A stretch of 64,000 nt of DNA, taken from positions 1 to 64,000 of the forward strand of contig NTHE01000002.1 of assembly GCA_002551355.1 (NCBI GenBank). Reading direction: 5' to 3'. The notes under the pieces were generated by a model, which ran no database searches, was not told where the DNA came from, and saw only the letters and a program-made list of their open reading frames with translations. A program made the translations under genes and the position numbers. Shown piece after piece: positions 29,265 to 37,122 of the stretch (position 1 is the stretch's first letter; the number at the start of each line of letters is the position of its first letter). The DNA is from Streptomyces sp. man185. GTDB taxonomy: Bacteria > Actinomycetota > Actinomycetes > Streptomycetales > Streptomycetaceae.

Positions 29265-30661
29265 GCGACGCCGCCGTGACTGGAGTAGCCATGGACTTCC
29301 ACCCGCAGCCCACCGCCGGCACGGCCCGCCCCTGGGCCTTCCCGGCCCCCGAGCGCGGCGCCCTGCCCAACGGGCTGACCGTGCTGCGCTGCCACCGCCC
29401 CGGCCAGCAGGTCGTCGCCGTGGAGATCTTCCTGGACGCGCCCCTGGAGGCCGAGCCCGAGGGCCTGGACGGCGTGGCCACGATCATGTCGCGGGCGCTC
29501 TCCGAGGGCACCGACAAGCGCAGCGCCGAGGAGTTCGCCGCCGAGCTGGAGCGCTGCGGCGCCACGCTCGACGCGCACGCCGACCACCCCGGCGTCCGGG
29601 TCTCCCTGGAGGTCCCGGCCTCCCGGCTGGCCAAGGCGCTCGGTCTGGTCGCCGAGGCGCTGCGGGCCCCGGCCTTCGCCGAGAGCGAGATCGAGCGCCT
29701 GGTGGGCAACCGCCTCGACGAGATCCCGCACGAGCACGCCAACCCGTCCCGGCGCGCCGCCAAGCAGCTCTCCAAGGAGCTGTTCCCGGCCACCGCCCGG
29801 ATGTCCCGCCCGCGCCTGGGCACCGAGGAGACGGTCCGGCGGATCGACGCCGCCGCCGTCCGCGCCTTCTTCGACGCCCACATCCGCCCGTCCACCGCGA
29901 CGGCCGTGATCGTCGGCGACCTCACCGGCATCGACCTGGACGCGCTGCTGGCGGAGACCCTCGGAGACTGGTCGGGCAACGCGGGCCAGACCCGCCCGGT
30001 GCCGCCCATCACGGCGAACGACACCGGCCGCGTGGTCATCGTGGACCGCCCCGGGGCGGTCCAGACCCAGCTGCTGATCGGCCGGATCGGCGCCGACCGG
30101 CACGAGCGCGTGTGGCCCGCACAGGTGCTCGGCACGTACTGCCTGGGCGGCACCCTCACCTCCCGGCTGGACCGGGTGCTGCGCGAGGAGAAGGGCTACA
30201 CCTACGGGGTGCGCGCCTTCGCCCAGGTGCTGCGCTCCAGCGGCCCCGACTCGGGCGGCGCCGCGATGCTCGCGATCAGCGGCTCGGTGGACACCGAGTC
30301 CACCGGACCGGCCCTGGACGACCTCTGGAAGGTTCTGCGGAAGCTGGCCGCCGAGGGGCTGACCGACGCCGAGCGCGAGACGGCCGTGCAGAACCTGGTG
30401 GGCGTCGCCCCGCTGAAGTTCGAGACCGCCGCCTCCGTCGCGAGCACGCTGGCCGACCAGGTCGAGCAGCACCTCCCCGACGACTACCAGGCCCACCTCT
30501 ACGCCCGGCTCGCCGAGACCGGCACCGTGGAGGCGACCGCCGCCGTGGTCAACGCCTTCCCGGTGGACCGGCTGGTCACGGTCCTCGTGGGGGACGCCGC
30601 GCAGATCGAGGAGCCCGTGAAGGCCCTCGGCATCGGAGAGGTGTCCGTCATCACCGGCTGA
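29261..30661 (+). CDS. M16-family protein lacking the zinc motif
   Basis: 466 residues from a GTG overlapping the previous stop. It has the M16 fold (PNGLTVLRCHRPGQQVVAVEIFLDAPLEAEPEGLDGVATIMSRAL), but the HxxEH position reads DGVATIMSRALSEG with no His-Glu-His set. The C-terminal R/Y pair typical of the substrate-holding subunit (TSRLDRVLREEKGYTYGVRAF) is present. By analogy with two-chain M16 peptidases it should dimerise with the upstream catalytic chain. A U-tract hairpin terminator follows, unusual in this genome. Confidence 0.9.
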   Translation: MSDAAVTGVAMDFHPQPTAGTARPWAFPAPERGALPNGLTVLRCHRPGQQVVAVEIFLDAPLEAEPEGLDGVATIMSRALSEGTDKRSAEEFAAELERCGATLDAHADHPGVRVSLEVPASRLAKALGLVAEALRAPAFAESEIERLVGNRLDEIPHEHANPSRRAAKQLSKELFPATARMSRPRLGTEETVRRIDAAAVRAFFDAHIRPSTATAVIVGDLTGIDLDALLAETLGDWSGNAGQTRPVPPITANDTGRVVIVDRPGAVQTQLLIGRIGADRHERVWPAQVLGTYCLGGTLTSRLDRVLREEKGYTYGVRAFAQVLRSSGPDSGGAAMLAISGSVDTESTGPALDDLWKVLRKLAAEGLTDAERETAVQNLVGVAPLKFETAASVASTLADQVEQHLPDDYQAHLYARLAETGTVEATAAVVNAFPVDRLVTVLVGDAAQIEEPVKALGIGEVSVITG

Positions 30662-30683
30662 CACCGCCGCCACTGCCGCGAAC

Positions 30684-30725
30684 AGGACCCCGACGGAAGG
30701 GATTTCGTCGGGGTCCTATTTTTTT
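30684..30725 (+). terminator. intrinsic terminator with U-tract
   Basis: 12-bp stem (AGGACCCCGACG / CGTCGGGGTCCT), 10-nt loop, then ATTTTTTT. It ends the M16 gene pair and is the only U-rich terminator noticed in the window. Confidence 0.85.
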
Positions 30726-30884
30726 GCCCGTTTAGGGTGCTTCGCCCCCTTTGGTGGGGACATTGCCTGTCTGTCCTGTGGGATGCGCGACAAATCCCCT
30801 TGTCCGTTTGGTGCGGGGAAGTCGCCCCGCCTAGCGTCGGCTCGGCTGTCCGTCACCCGTATGCCGCACCCGCGGCGCCGGGCA

Positions 30885-31035
30885 GTCATCGCCGAGTCCC
30901 CGTCAGGCGCGAGCCTGGGGAGCCGGGGACCCATGCAGTCCCTGGGGTGAATCGGAGGCCCGTGCCGCGAACCGGCGAGGGAATCCGTAGGAGACCTTCC
31001 TGCTCCGAACCCGTCAGCTAACCCGGTAGGCGAGA
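30885..31035 (+). ncRNA. ydaO/yuaA-type (c-di-AMP) riboswitch
   Basis: The leader of the M23 gene holds the class hallmarks in order: CCGAGTCCCC, an AGCCGGGGACCCA arm, the conserved TGGGGTGAATCGG, a GAATCCGTAGGA arm, then AACCCGTC...AACCCGGTAGGCG closing the fold. The last element sits just before the AAGGAAGGAAAGG ribosome-site region. Known: this class binds c-di-AMP and, in Streptomyces, precedes genes for cell-wall-lytic enzymes such as RpfA and M23 Swl proteins, switching them off at high ligand. The boundary positions are approximate. Confidence 0.85.
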
Positions 31036-31060
31036 AGGAAGGAAAGGAACCAGCACCTCC

Positions 31061-31864
31061 ATGGCGTTCACCCGTGCCACCGGGAAGCACCGTGCCCCGA
31101 GCCGCCTCACCCGCCGGAGCGCCCGGGCCGCCGGCATCGCGGCCCTGGCCACCACCGGAGTCATCGGCTCGCTGTCCTCCCCGGCCCTCGCCGCGGACAC
31201 CGAGGCCGCCAAGGCCGCCGACACCGGCCTCACCCAGGCCGTCTCCCTCGAAGCCACCCTCGCCGAGCAGATCGACGCGCAGGCCCACGCGCAGAAGCAG
31301 CAGGCCGACGCGATCGCCAAGGCGAAGGCCGAGGCCCGTGCGAAGGCCGCCAAGGCCAAGGCGAAGGCGGAGGCCGAACGCAAGGCCGAGGCCCGTGCCA
31401 AGGAGGTCCGCGAGGAGAAGGCCCGGGCCGCCCGCGCCGCCGAGCGCGCCCGGCTGAACGCCTTCCACCTCCCGGTCGCCGGCTCCCACGTCACCACCGG
31501 GTACAACACCGGCGGCTCGCTCTGGTCCTCCGGCAGCCACTCCGGCGTGGACTTCCAGGCCGCCTCCGGCAGTTCCGTCGTCGCGGTCGGCGCCGGCACG
31601 GTCGTCGAGGCCGGCTGGGGCGGCGCGTACGGCAACAACATCGTGCTCCGGATGACGGACGGCACGTACACCCAGTACGGCCACCTCTCCTCGATCGGCG
31701 TCTCCGTCGGCCAGAGCGTCTCCTCCGGCCAGCAGATCGGCCTCTCCGGTTCCACCGGCAACTCCACCGGCCCGCACCTGCACTTCGAGGCCCGCACCAC
31801 CCCCGACTACGGCTCCGACATGGACCCCGTCGGCTACCTGCGCTCCCACGGTCTGAACGTCTGA
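31061..31864 (+). CDS. secreted M23 LytM-type peptidoglycan endopeptidase
   Basis: 267 residues. An N-terminal signal peptide with basic start and AALATTGVIGSLSSPALA-A cleavage near residue 45. Residues 50-130 form a long Ala/Lys/Glu coiled coil (repeated KAKAEA heptads). The M23 domain follows, with the first zinc ligand pair in SHSGVDFQA, then AYGNNIVLRMTDGTYTQYGHLS, and HLHFEAR (His-x-His ligands). It cleaves cross-links in the cell wall and resembles the Streptomyces Swl lytic enzymes. Control by the upstream riboswitch links it to c-di-AMP and turgor. A 14-bp hairpin terminates the gene. Confidence 0.93.
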   Translation: MAFTRATGKHRAPSRLTRRSARAAGIAALATTGVIGSLSSPALAADTEAAKAADTGLTQAVSLEATLAEQIDAQAHAQKQQADAIAKAKAEARAKAAKAKAKAEAERKAEARAKEVREEKARAARAAERARLNAFHLPVAGSHVTTGYNTGGSLWSSGSHSGVDFQAASGSSVVAVGAGTVVEAGWGGAYGNNIVLRMTDGTYTQYGHLSSIGVSVGQSVSSGQQIGLSGSTGNSTGPHLHFEARTTPDYGSDMDPVGYLRSHGLNV

Positions 31865-31905
31865 CCCATCCCGCGCGATCTCTGACCCACCCTGCGTGAC
31901 CCCGT

Positions 31906-31937
31906 CCGAGGGCCCCGGCACCCGCCGGGGCCTTCGG
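31906..31937. terminator. hairpin terminator after M23 gene
   Basis: 14-bp stem with one G-U pair and an ACCC loop, about 40 nt past the stop. Confidence 0.65.
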
Positions 31938-32062
31938 CAATTCCGGCATGAAGATATCCATGGATTCCGGCCTGCCATCGGAAATTCCGGCGGATTGCCA
32001 TAGAGTCGCGGAACAGACGTCGGGCGGCCGCGTTTCGCGGGGATCAAGGCGGAGGTTCGGAC

Positions 32063-32770
32063 ATGCGCATTCCCGCGCATTCGGTATGCACGGCAATCCG
32101 TGACGACATCGTCTCCGGTGTCTACGAGCGAGGCAGCCGCCTCACCGAGGAACTGCTGGCCCGCCGCTACGGGGTCTCCCGGGTCCCGGTCCGCGAGGCG
32201 CTGCGCACCCTGGAGTCCGAGGGTTTCGTGGTCACCCGCAGACATGCCGGCGCCTGTGTCGCCGAGCCCACCGTGCAGGAGGCGGCCGACCTCCTGGAGG
32301 TCCGGACGCTCCTGGAGCCACTGGGTGCGGCACGCGCCGCCCAGCGCCGCACGGAAGCCCATCTGAAGGTGCTCCGGGGCCTGGTCAGGCTGGGCCAGGA
32401 GCGGGCCCGCCGGGGTGAGGGCGAGGATCTGCGCTCGCTGGGCGGCTGGTTCCACGAGACCCTCGCCCAGGCCTCCGGCAGCCCCGGGCTCATCGCGCTG
32501 CTCACCCAGCTCCGGCACAAGATCGCGTGGATGTACGCGGTCGAGCAGGAGCCCCGCCCGGTCGATTCCTGGGCCGAGCGCGGCGCGATCGTGGACGCCG
32601 TGGCGCGCGGCGACGCGGAACGGGCGCGGTCCCTGACCGCCCAGCACGCGGAACGCTTCACCGCCGCCCACCGCCTCCGCCGCCCGGATCTCCCGGGGCG
32701 GCGCACCGCCCCCGTCCCTCCGGTGAGAACTTCGCAACACGGCGTAAACACCGCGGGCGTCCGTCATTAA
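32063..32770 (+). CDS. GntR/FadR-family transcriptional regulator
   Basis: 235 residues from ATG with GGAGG 8 nt upstream. N-terminal winged helix (AIRDDIVSGVYERGSRLTEELLARRYGVSRVPVREALRTLESEGFV) followed by an all-helical FCD effector domain (ADLLEVRTLLEPLGAARAAQRRTEAHLKVL, GGWFHETLAQASGSPGL, AWMYAVEQEPRP). FCD histidines (FHETL...) suggest a metal-assisted carboxylate ligand as in other FadR-type proteins. The target is not visible; the nearest downstream gene is ptsH on the other strand. The C-terminal 30 residues are Arg/Pro-rich tail with unusual composition for the family. Confidence 0.9.
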   Translation: MRIPAHSVCTAIRDDIVSGVYERGSRLTEELLARRYGVSRVPVREALRTLESEGFVVTRRHAGACVAEPTVQEAADLLEVRTLLEPLGAARAAQRRTEAHLKVLRGLVRLGQERARRGEGEDLRSLGGWFHETLAQASGSPGLIALLTQLRHKIAWMYAVEQEPRPVDSWAERGAIVDAVARGDAERARSLTAQHAERFTAAHRLRRPDLPGRRTAPVPPVRTSQHGVNTAGVRH

Positions 32771-32804
32771 CAGAAGAGCCGTATACAAAGAGAAGCGATT
32801 TCGG

Positions 32805-32848
32805 ATGCGTCATTAGCGCTGCCCGAATGCGTCATTCGCGCTGCCCGA
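32805..32848. repeat. tandem 22-bp repeat, two copies
   Basis: Units 32805-32826 and 32827-32848 (ATGCGTCATTNGCGCTGCCC-type) differ at a single base. They abut head to tail in the non-coding space between the GntR gene and the ptsH terminator. The stretch (32771-32870) is otherwise A+T-richer than the genome. Function unknown. Confidence 0.8.
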
Positions 32849-32876
32849 ATTATCGAGGCGCGGTTCTTTCGTGAAA

Positions 32877-32919
32877 GCGAGAGAGCCGTGATCCCTTTAC
32901 GGGGTCACGGCTCTCTCGC
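32877..32919. terminator. 19-bp bidirectional terminator hairpin
   Basis: 19-bp stem with one G-T pair and a 5-nt TTTAC loop between the convergent GntR and ptsH genes. Confidence 0.8.
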
Positions 32920-32952
32920 CGGTCGAATCCGGACGGACCGGAGTCGGCTGGG

Positions 32953-33234
32953 TCAGACGGTCTCCGGAAGCTCTTCCAGGCCCTCGGCGACCAGCTTCGC
33001 CAGCCGGTCCAGAGCGGCCTCGGCGTCGTCCGCGTCGGACGCGAGCACGATCTCCTCGCCGCCCTGGGCGCCCAGACCGAGCACGGCGAGCATGGAGGCG
33101 GCGTTCACCGGGTTGCCGTCGGCCTTGGCGATCGTCACGGGGACGCCGGAGGCCGTGGCGGCACGGACGAAGATGGAAGCGGGGCGGGCGTGCAGGCCCT
33201 CGGCCCAACCGACGTTTACGCGGCGCTCAGCCAT
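32953..33234 (-). CDS. ptsH: HPr, phosphocarrier protein of the sugar phosphotransferase system
   Basis: 93 residues. Active-site phospho-acceptor His in GLHARPASIFV (about residue 15) and the conserved helix NAASMLAVLGLGAQGGEEIVLASDADDAEAALDRL. There is no Ser46-type regulatory site as in Firmicutes: the motif reads NAASMLAV, with a Ser before Met, so HPr-kinase control is doubtful and no kinase is seen here. HPr passes phosphate from enzyme I to sugar-specific enzymes II. The start ATG at 33234 has AAGGGC upstream. A second ATG at 33249 would add 5 residues. Confidence 0.95.
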   Translation of the reverse strand: MAERRVNVGWAEGLHARPASIFVRAATASGVPVTIAKADGNPVNAASMLAVLGLGAQGGEEIVLASDADDAEAALDRLAKLVAEGLEELPETV

Positions 33235-33393
33235 GGTTCTGCCCTTCACATATCAACGGTTGTCTAGACCAGTCTCTCATGCAGTGCGTGGTGCTGTGCC
33301 CGGCCTCCCGTCCGGCCGTGCGCTCCGGCTGCCCGGTCCGGGCCCCCTCAGACTGCCCCGGCACCGATCCCTCCGCGACCGGGCTCCCCGCCG

Positions 33394-33399
33394 TAGGCT
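33394..33399 (+). promoter_or_regulatory. -10 element of leaderless promoter
   Basis: TAGGCT lies 6 nt before the ATG at 33406 with no Shine-Dalgarno between. This spacing is characteristic of leaderless Streptomyces genes. Confidence 0.5.
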
Positions 33400-33405
33400 T
33401 TGGCC

Positions 33406-36400
33406 ATGGAGCCCACCCCGGAACAGAGTCCGCATCACGCGTACCCCGACCACTGGGAAGCGGACGTGGTGCTCCGTGACGGAGGCACCGCGCGCATCAG
33501 GCCGATCACCACGGACGACGCCGAGCGACTGGTCAGCTTCTACGAGCAGGTGTCCGACGAGTCGAAGTACTACCGGTTCTTCGCCCCGTATCCGCGGCTA
33601 TCCGACCGGGACGTGCACCGCTTCACCCATCACGACTACGTCGACCGGGTGGGACTGGCCGTCACGATCGGCGGCGAATTCATCGGGACCGTCCGCTACG
33701 ACCGCATCAACGACCAGGGCCGCCCCGCCTCCGCGCCCGCCGACGAGGCCGAGGTCGCCTTCCTCGTCCAGGACGCCCACCAGGGCCGCGGAGTCGCCTC
33801 GGCGCTGCTCGAACACATCGCCGCGGTCGCCCGCGAGCGCGGCATCCGGCGCTTCGCCGCCGAGGTGCTCCCCGCCAACAACAAAATGATCAAGGTGTTC
33901 CGGGACGGCGGCTACAGCCAGCGCCGCAGCTTCGAGGACGGCTCCGTCCACCTCACCCTCGACCTCGAACCCACCGAGAAGTCCCTCGCCGTCCAGCGCG
34001 GCCGCGAACAGCGCGCCGAGGCCCGCTCGGTGCAGCGCCTCCTCGCCCCCGGCTCCGTCGCGGTCATCGGCACCGGCCGCACCCCCGGCGGGGTGGGCCG
34101 CACGGTCCTGCGCAACCTCCTCGCCGCCGGCTACACGGGCCGCACCTACGCGGTGAACCGCGCCTTCGACGAGGGCCTGGCCACCCTCGACGGGGTCCCC
34201 GCCCACCGCTCGCTCGGCGAGATCGACGAGCAGGTCGACCTCGCCGTCATCGCCGTCCCCGCCCACCGGGTCCCCGAGGCCGTCGCCGACTGCGGCGAGC
34301 ACGGCGTCCAGGGCCTGGTCGTCCTCTCCGCCGGATACGCCGAGCGGGGCGCCGAGGGCCGGGAGCTCCAGCGCGAACTGGTCCGCCAGGCCCGCTCGTA
34401 CGGCATGCGGATCATCGGCCCCAACGCCTTCGGCATCATCAACACCGCCGAGACCGTCCGGCTGAACGCCTCGCTCGCCCCCGAGTCGCCCGTGCGCGGC
34501 CGGATCGGCCTGTTCACCCAGTCCGGCGCCATCGGCATCGCCCTCCTCTCCGGCCTCCACCGGCGCGGCGCGGGCCTGTCCTCGTTCATCTCGGCGGGCA
34601 ACCGGGCCGACGTCTCCGGCAACGACTTCCTCCAGTACTCCTTCGAGGACCCCGACACCGACGTCGCCCTGCTCTACCTCGAATCCCTCGGCAACCCCCG
34701 CAAGTTCACCCGCCTCGCCCGCCGCACCGCCGCCGTGAAGCCCGTCGTGGTGGTGAAGGGCGCCCGGCACAGCGGCACCAACCCGCCCGGCCACGCGGTC
34801 CCGGTCAGCCGCATCCCCGACGCCACGGTCTCCGCGCTGATGCGCCAGGCCGGCGTCATCCGGGTCGACACCGTGACCGAGATGGTCGACGCCGGACTCC
34901 TGCTGGCGGGCCAGCCCCTCCCGGCCGGCCCCCGGGTCGCCATCCTCGGCAACTCCGAGTCGCTGGGCCTGCTGACGTACGACGCCTGCCTCGCCGAGGG
35001 GCTGCGCCCGCGTCCGCCGATCGACCTCACCACCGCCGCCTCCCCGCAGGACTTCCGCGACGCGCTGGCCGAGGCGCTGGCGGACGGAACCTGCGACGCC
35101 GTGATCGTCACCGCCATCCCGTGGGTGGGGGAGAACGGGGAGGCCGAGACCGGCGACGGCCAGGTGCTGGCCGCCGCCCTGCACAAGGCGGTGGCCGGGG
35201 GATCGGCCAAGCCGGTGGCCGTCGTCCACGTCGAGATCGGCGGCCTCGCCGAGGCCCTGGCCGCCGCGAGCAGCACGGCCGCCCCCCGCCCCCGGACCAC
35301 CGCGCCCCGGACCACCGCGCCCCGGACCACGGCCCCGGACGCGAGCACGGCCCCGGAAACGAGCACCGACAGGGCGGCGACCACGGACCGGGCCGGGACC
35401 ACCACCCCGGCGGCGTCGGCCACTCCCGGAGCGGCGGCCCCAGCCCCCGGCGCCGGGCAGCCGCAGCCCATCGCCCCTGGAAGGCCTGCTGCACCGACCG
35501 ACCCGGCCGTCCCCGGAACGGCGACCTCCGAGACGCCCGCCCCCGAGACCCCGCCCCGCCCCGGTCGCATCCCCGCCTACCCCGCCGCCGAACGCGCCGT
35601 GCGGGCCCTCGCCGAGGCGGTGAAGTACGCCCAGTGGCGACGCCAGGCGGCCGTGCCGGGCAAGATCCCCGAGTTCCTCGACGACACCATCGACGAGCCC
35701 GGGGCCGCCGCCCTCATCGAGGCTCAGCTCGCCACCGCCCCCGACCCGCGCGGACGCCCCCTCACCCACGACGAGGCCCGCGAACTGCTCGGCCGCTACG
35801 GCATCGACGTCCGCCCCACCCTGCCCGCCCCCGACCCCGAGGCGGCCGTCGCCGCGGCGGCCCGGCTCGGCTACCCCGTCGCCCTCAAGACCACCGCGCC
35901 CCACCTGCGCCACCGCGCCGACCTCGGCGGGGTCCGCCTCGACGTCGCCGACGAGGAGGCGCTGCGCCGGGCGTACGGAGACCTGACCGACCTCCTCGGC
36001 AAGCCCGCCGAACTGCTCCCCGTCGTCCAGGCGATGGCCCCGCGCGGCGTGGACACCGTCGTGCGGGCCTCCATCGACGCGGCCGCCGGGGCTGTCCTGT
36101 CCTTCGGCCTCGCGGGAGCGCCCTCAGAACTGCTCGGCGACACCGCGCACCGGCTGGTCCCCGCCACCGACCGGGACGCCGCCGAGCTGATCCGGTCCAT
36201 CAGGGCGGCCCCGGTGCTGTTCGGCTGGCGCGGCTCGGCCCCGGTCGACACGGCCGCGCTCGAAGAGCTGCTGCTGCGGCTGTCCCGACTGGTCGACGAC
36301 CACCCCGAGGTGGTCTCCGTCGCCCTCGAACCGGTCGTGGTCGCCCCGCAGGGACTGACCGTGCTCGGCGCGAGCGTCCGGCTCGCCCCGCCGCCCGCCC

Positions 36401-36438
36401 GGAGCGACCTCGGCCCCCGCCGCCTTCCGAACTACTGA
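33406..36438 (+). CDS. GNAT acetyltransferase fused to ADP-forming acyl-CoA synthetase-like chain
   Basis: 1010 residues in one chain. An N-terminal GNAT domain (AFLVQDAHQGRGVASALLEHIAAVARERGIRRFAAEVLPANNKMI, acetyl-CoA loop Q/R-x2-G-x-G/A) occupies about 1-180. Next come the CoA-binding domain (SVAVIGTGRTPGGVGRTVLRNLLAAGYTG), ligase-CoA domains (GLFTQSGAIGIALLSGLHRRGAGLSSFISAGNRADVSGNDF) and a C-terminal ATP-grasp region (LGYPVALKTTAPHLRHRADLGGVRLDV). Between them, about residues 620-720, is a Thr/Ala/Pro-rich unstructured linker built partly of 15-bp tandem repeats. Streptomyces proteins of this kind (Pat-type) acetylate enzymes such as acetyl-CoA synthetase on lysine; the synthetase half is probably regulatory. 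GNAT is N-terminal here, opposite to E. coli PatZ. Confidence 0.88.
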   Translation: MEPTPEQSPHHAYPDHWEADVVLRDGGTARIRPITTDDAERLVSFYEQVSDESKYYRFFAPYPRLSDRDVHRFTHHDYVDRVGLAVTIGGEFIGTVRYDRINDQGRPASAPADEAEVAFLVQDAHQGRGVASALLEHIAAVARERGIRRFAAEVLPANNKMIKVFRDGGYSQRRSFEDGSVHLTLDLEPTEKSLAVQRGREQRAEARSVQRLLAPGSVAVIGTGRTPGGVGRTVLRNLLAAGYTGRTYAVNRAFDEGLATLDGVPAHRSLGEIDEQVDLAVIAVPAHRVPEAVADCGEHGVQGLVVLSAGYAERGAEGRELQRELVRQARSYGMRIIGPNAFGIINTAETVRLNASLAPESPVRGRIGLFTQSGAIGIALLSGLHRRGAGLSSFISAGNRADVSGNDFLQYSFEDPDTDVALLYLESLGNPRKFTRLARRTAAVKPVVVVKGARHSGTNPPGHAVPVSRIPDATVSALMRQAGVIRVDTVTEMVDAGLLLAGQPLPAGPRVAILGNSESLGLLTYDACLAEGLRPRPPIDLTTAASPQDFRDALAEALADGTCDAVIVTAIPWVGENGEAETGDGQVLAAALHKAVAGGSAKPVAVVHVEIGGLAEALAAASSTAAPRPRTTAPRTTAPRTTAPDASTAPETSTDRAATTDRAGTTTPAASATPGAAAPAPGAGQPQPIAPGRPAAPTDPAVPGTATSETPAPETPPRPGRIPAYPAAERAVRALAEAVKYAQWRRQAAVPGKIPEFLDDTIDEPGAAALIEAQLATAPDPRGRPLTHDEARELLGRYGIDVRPTLPAPDPEAAVAAAARLGYPVALKTTAPHLRHRADLGGVRLDVADEEALRRAYGDLTDLLGKPAELLPVVQAMAPRGVDTVVRASIDAAAGAVLSFGLAGAPSELLGDTAHRLVPATDRDAAELIRSIRAAPVLFGWRGSAPVDTAALEELLLRLSRLVDDHPEVVSVALEPVVVAPQGLTVLGASVRLAPPPARSDLGPRRLPNY
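35293..35337 (+). repeat. in-frame 15-bp tandem repeat coding the TTAPR linker
   Basis: About three units of CGGACCACCGCGCCC-type sequence encode Arg-Thr-Thr-Ala-Pro repeats in the linker of the GNAT/synthetase fusion. Prone to slippage, so linker length probably varies between strains. Confidence 0.7.
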
Positions 36439-36512
36439 GACCCACCGGCCACCGGAGGCGGGCCCGACCACCGGTGGCCGCCGGGGCGTCCCCGGCAGTC
36501 ACCGGCCCGCCG

Positions 36513-36518
36513 TAGGAT
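36513..36518 (+). promoter_or_regulatory. -10 element of leaderless promoter
   Basis: TAGGAT, a good -10, ends 7 nt before the ATG at 36526. There is no Shine-Dalgarno, so the DUF5998 transcript is probably leaderless. Confidence 0.5.
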
Positions 36519-36525
36519 GGTGCTC

Positions 36526-37122
36526 ATGGCAAAGACCGGTACGACGACCCAGGGGCTGCGCGCGGCGATCGAGCGCAGCGGCTACTACCCGGCCCTCGTG
36601 GCCGAGGCGGTGGAGGCCGCCGTCGGCGGGGAACCGGTCGCTTCGTACCTGGTGCACCAGGAGACCACGTTCGACTCCAACGAGGTCCGCCGTCATGTGA
36701 CGGTCCTCGTCCTGACCGAGCACCGGTTCATCGTCAGCCACACCGACGAGCAGGCCGCCGACACCAGTTCACCGACGCCGTACGCCACCACCTCCACCGA
36801 GTCCGTGAAGCTGGAGCGGATCTCCTCCGTCGTGGTCAGCCGCGTGGTGGCCAACCCGGAGAAGTACGTCCCGGGCACCCTGCCCCGCGAGGTCGTCCTC
36901 ACCATCGGCTGGGGCGCCGTCTCCCGGATCGACCTGGAGCCCGCCGCCTGCGGCGACTCCAACTGCGACGCCGACCACGGCTACACCGGCAGCTCCACCG
37001 CCGACGACCTGAGCCTGCGGGTCAGCGAGGCGGGGGACGGCCCCGACGCCGTGCGCCAGACCCTCGCCTTCGCCCAGTCGCTCTCCGAGGCCACGGCCGC
37101 CACCGCGGCGACCGGCCGCTGA
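36526..37122 (+). CDS. DUF5998 family protein
   Basis: 198 residues of an actinobacterial family of unknown function. Features include GLRAAIERSGYYPALVAEAVEAAVGGEPVASYLVHQETTFD near the start, then a hydrophobic strand RRHVTVLVLTEHRFIVSHTDE, and a later FIV..TIGWGAVSRIDLEPAACGDSNCDADHGYTG with two cysteines. The second half is a beta-rich domain (PEKYVPGTLPREVVLTIGWG). Its stop overlaps the start of the phosphodiesterase-family gene by one nucleotide, so the two are co-translated. No signal peptide or membrane segment. Confidence 0.88.
   Translation: MAKTGTTTQGLRAAIERSGYYPALVAEAVEAAVGGEPVASYLVHQETTFDSNEVRRHVTVLVLTEHRFIVSHTDEQAADTSSPTPYATTSTESVKLERISSVVVSRVVANPEKYVPGTLPREVVLTIGWGAVSRIDLEPAACGDSNCDADHGYTGSSTADDLSLRVSEAGDGPDAVRQTLAFAQSLSEATAATAATGR

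Noticed and set aside
32805..32848. Tandem repeat as a CRISPR-like or toxin-antitoxin operator
   Set aside because: Only two abutting copies with no spacer and no nearby nuclease or antitoxin gene.
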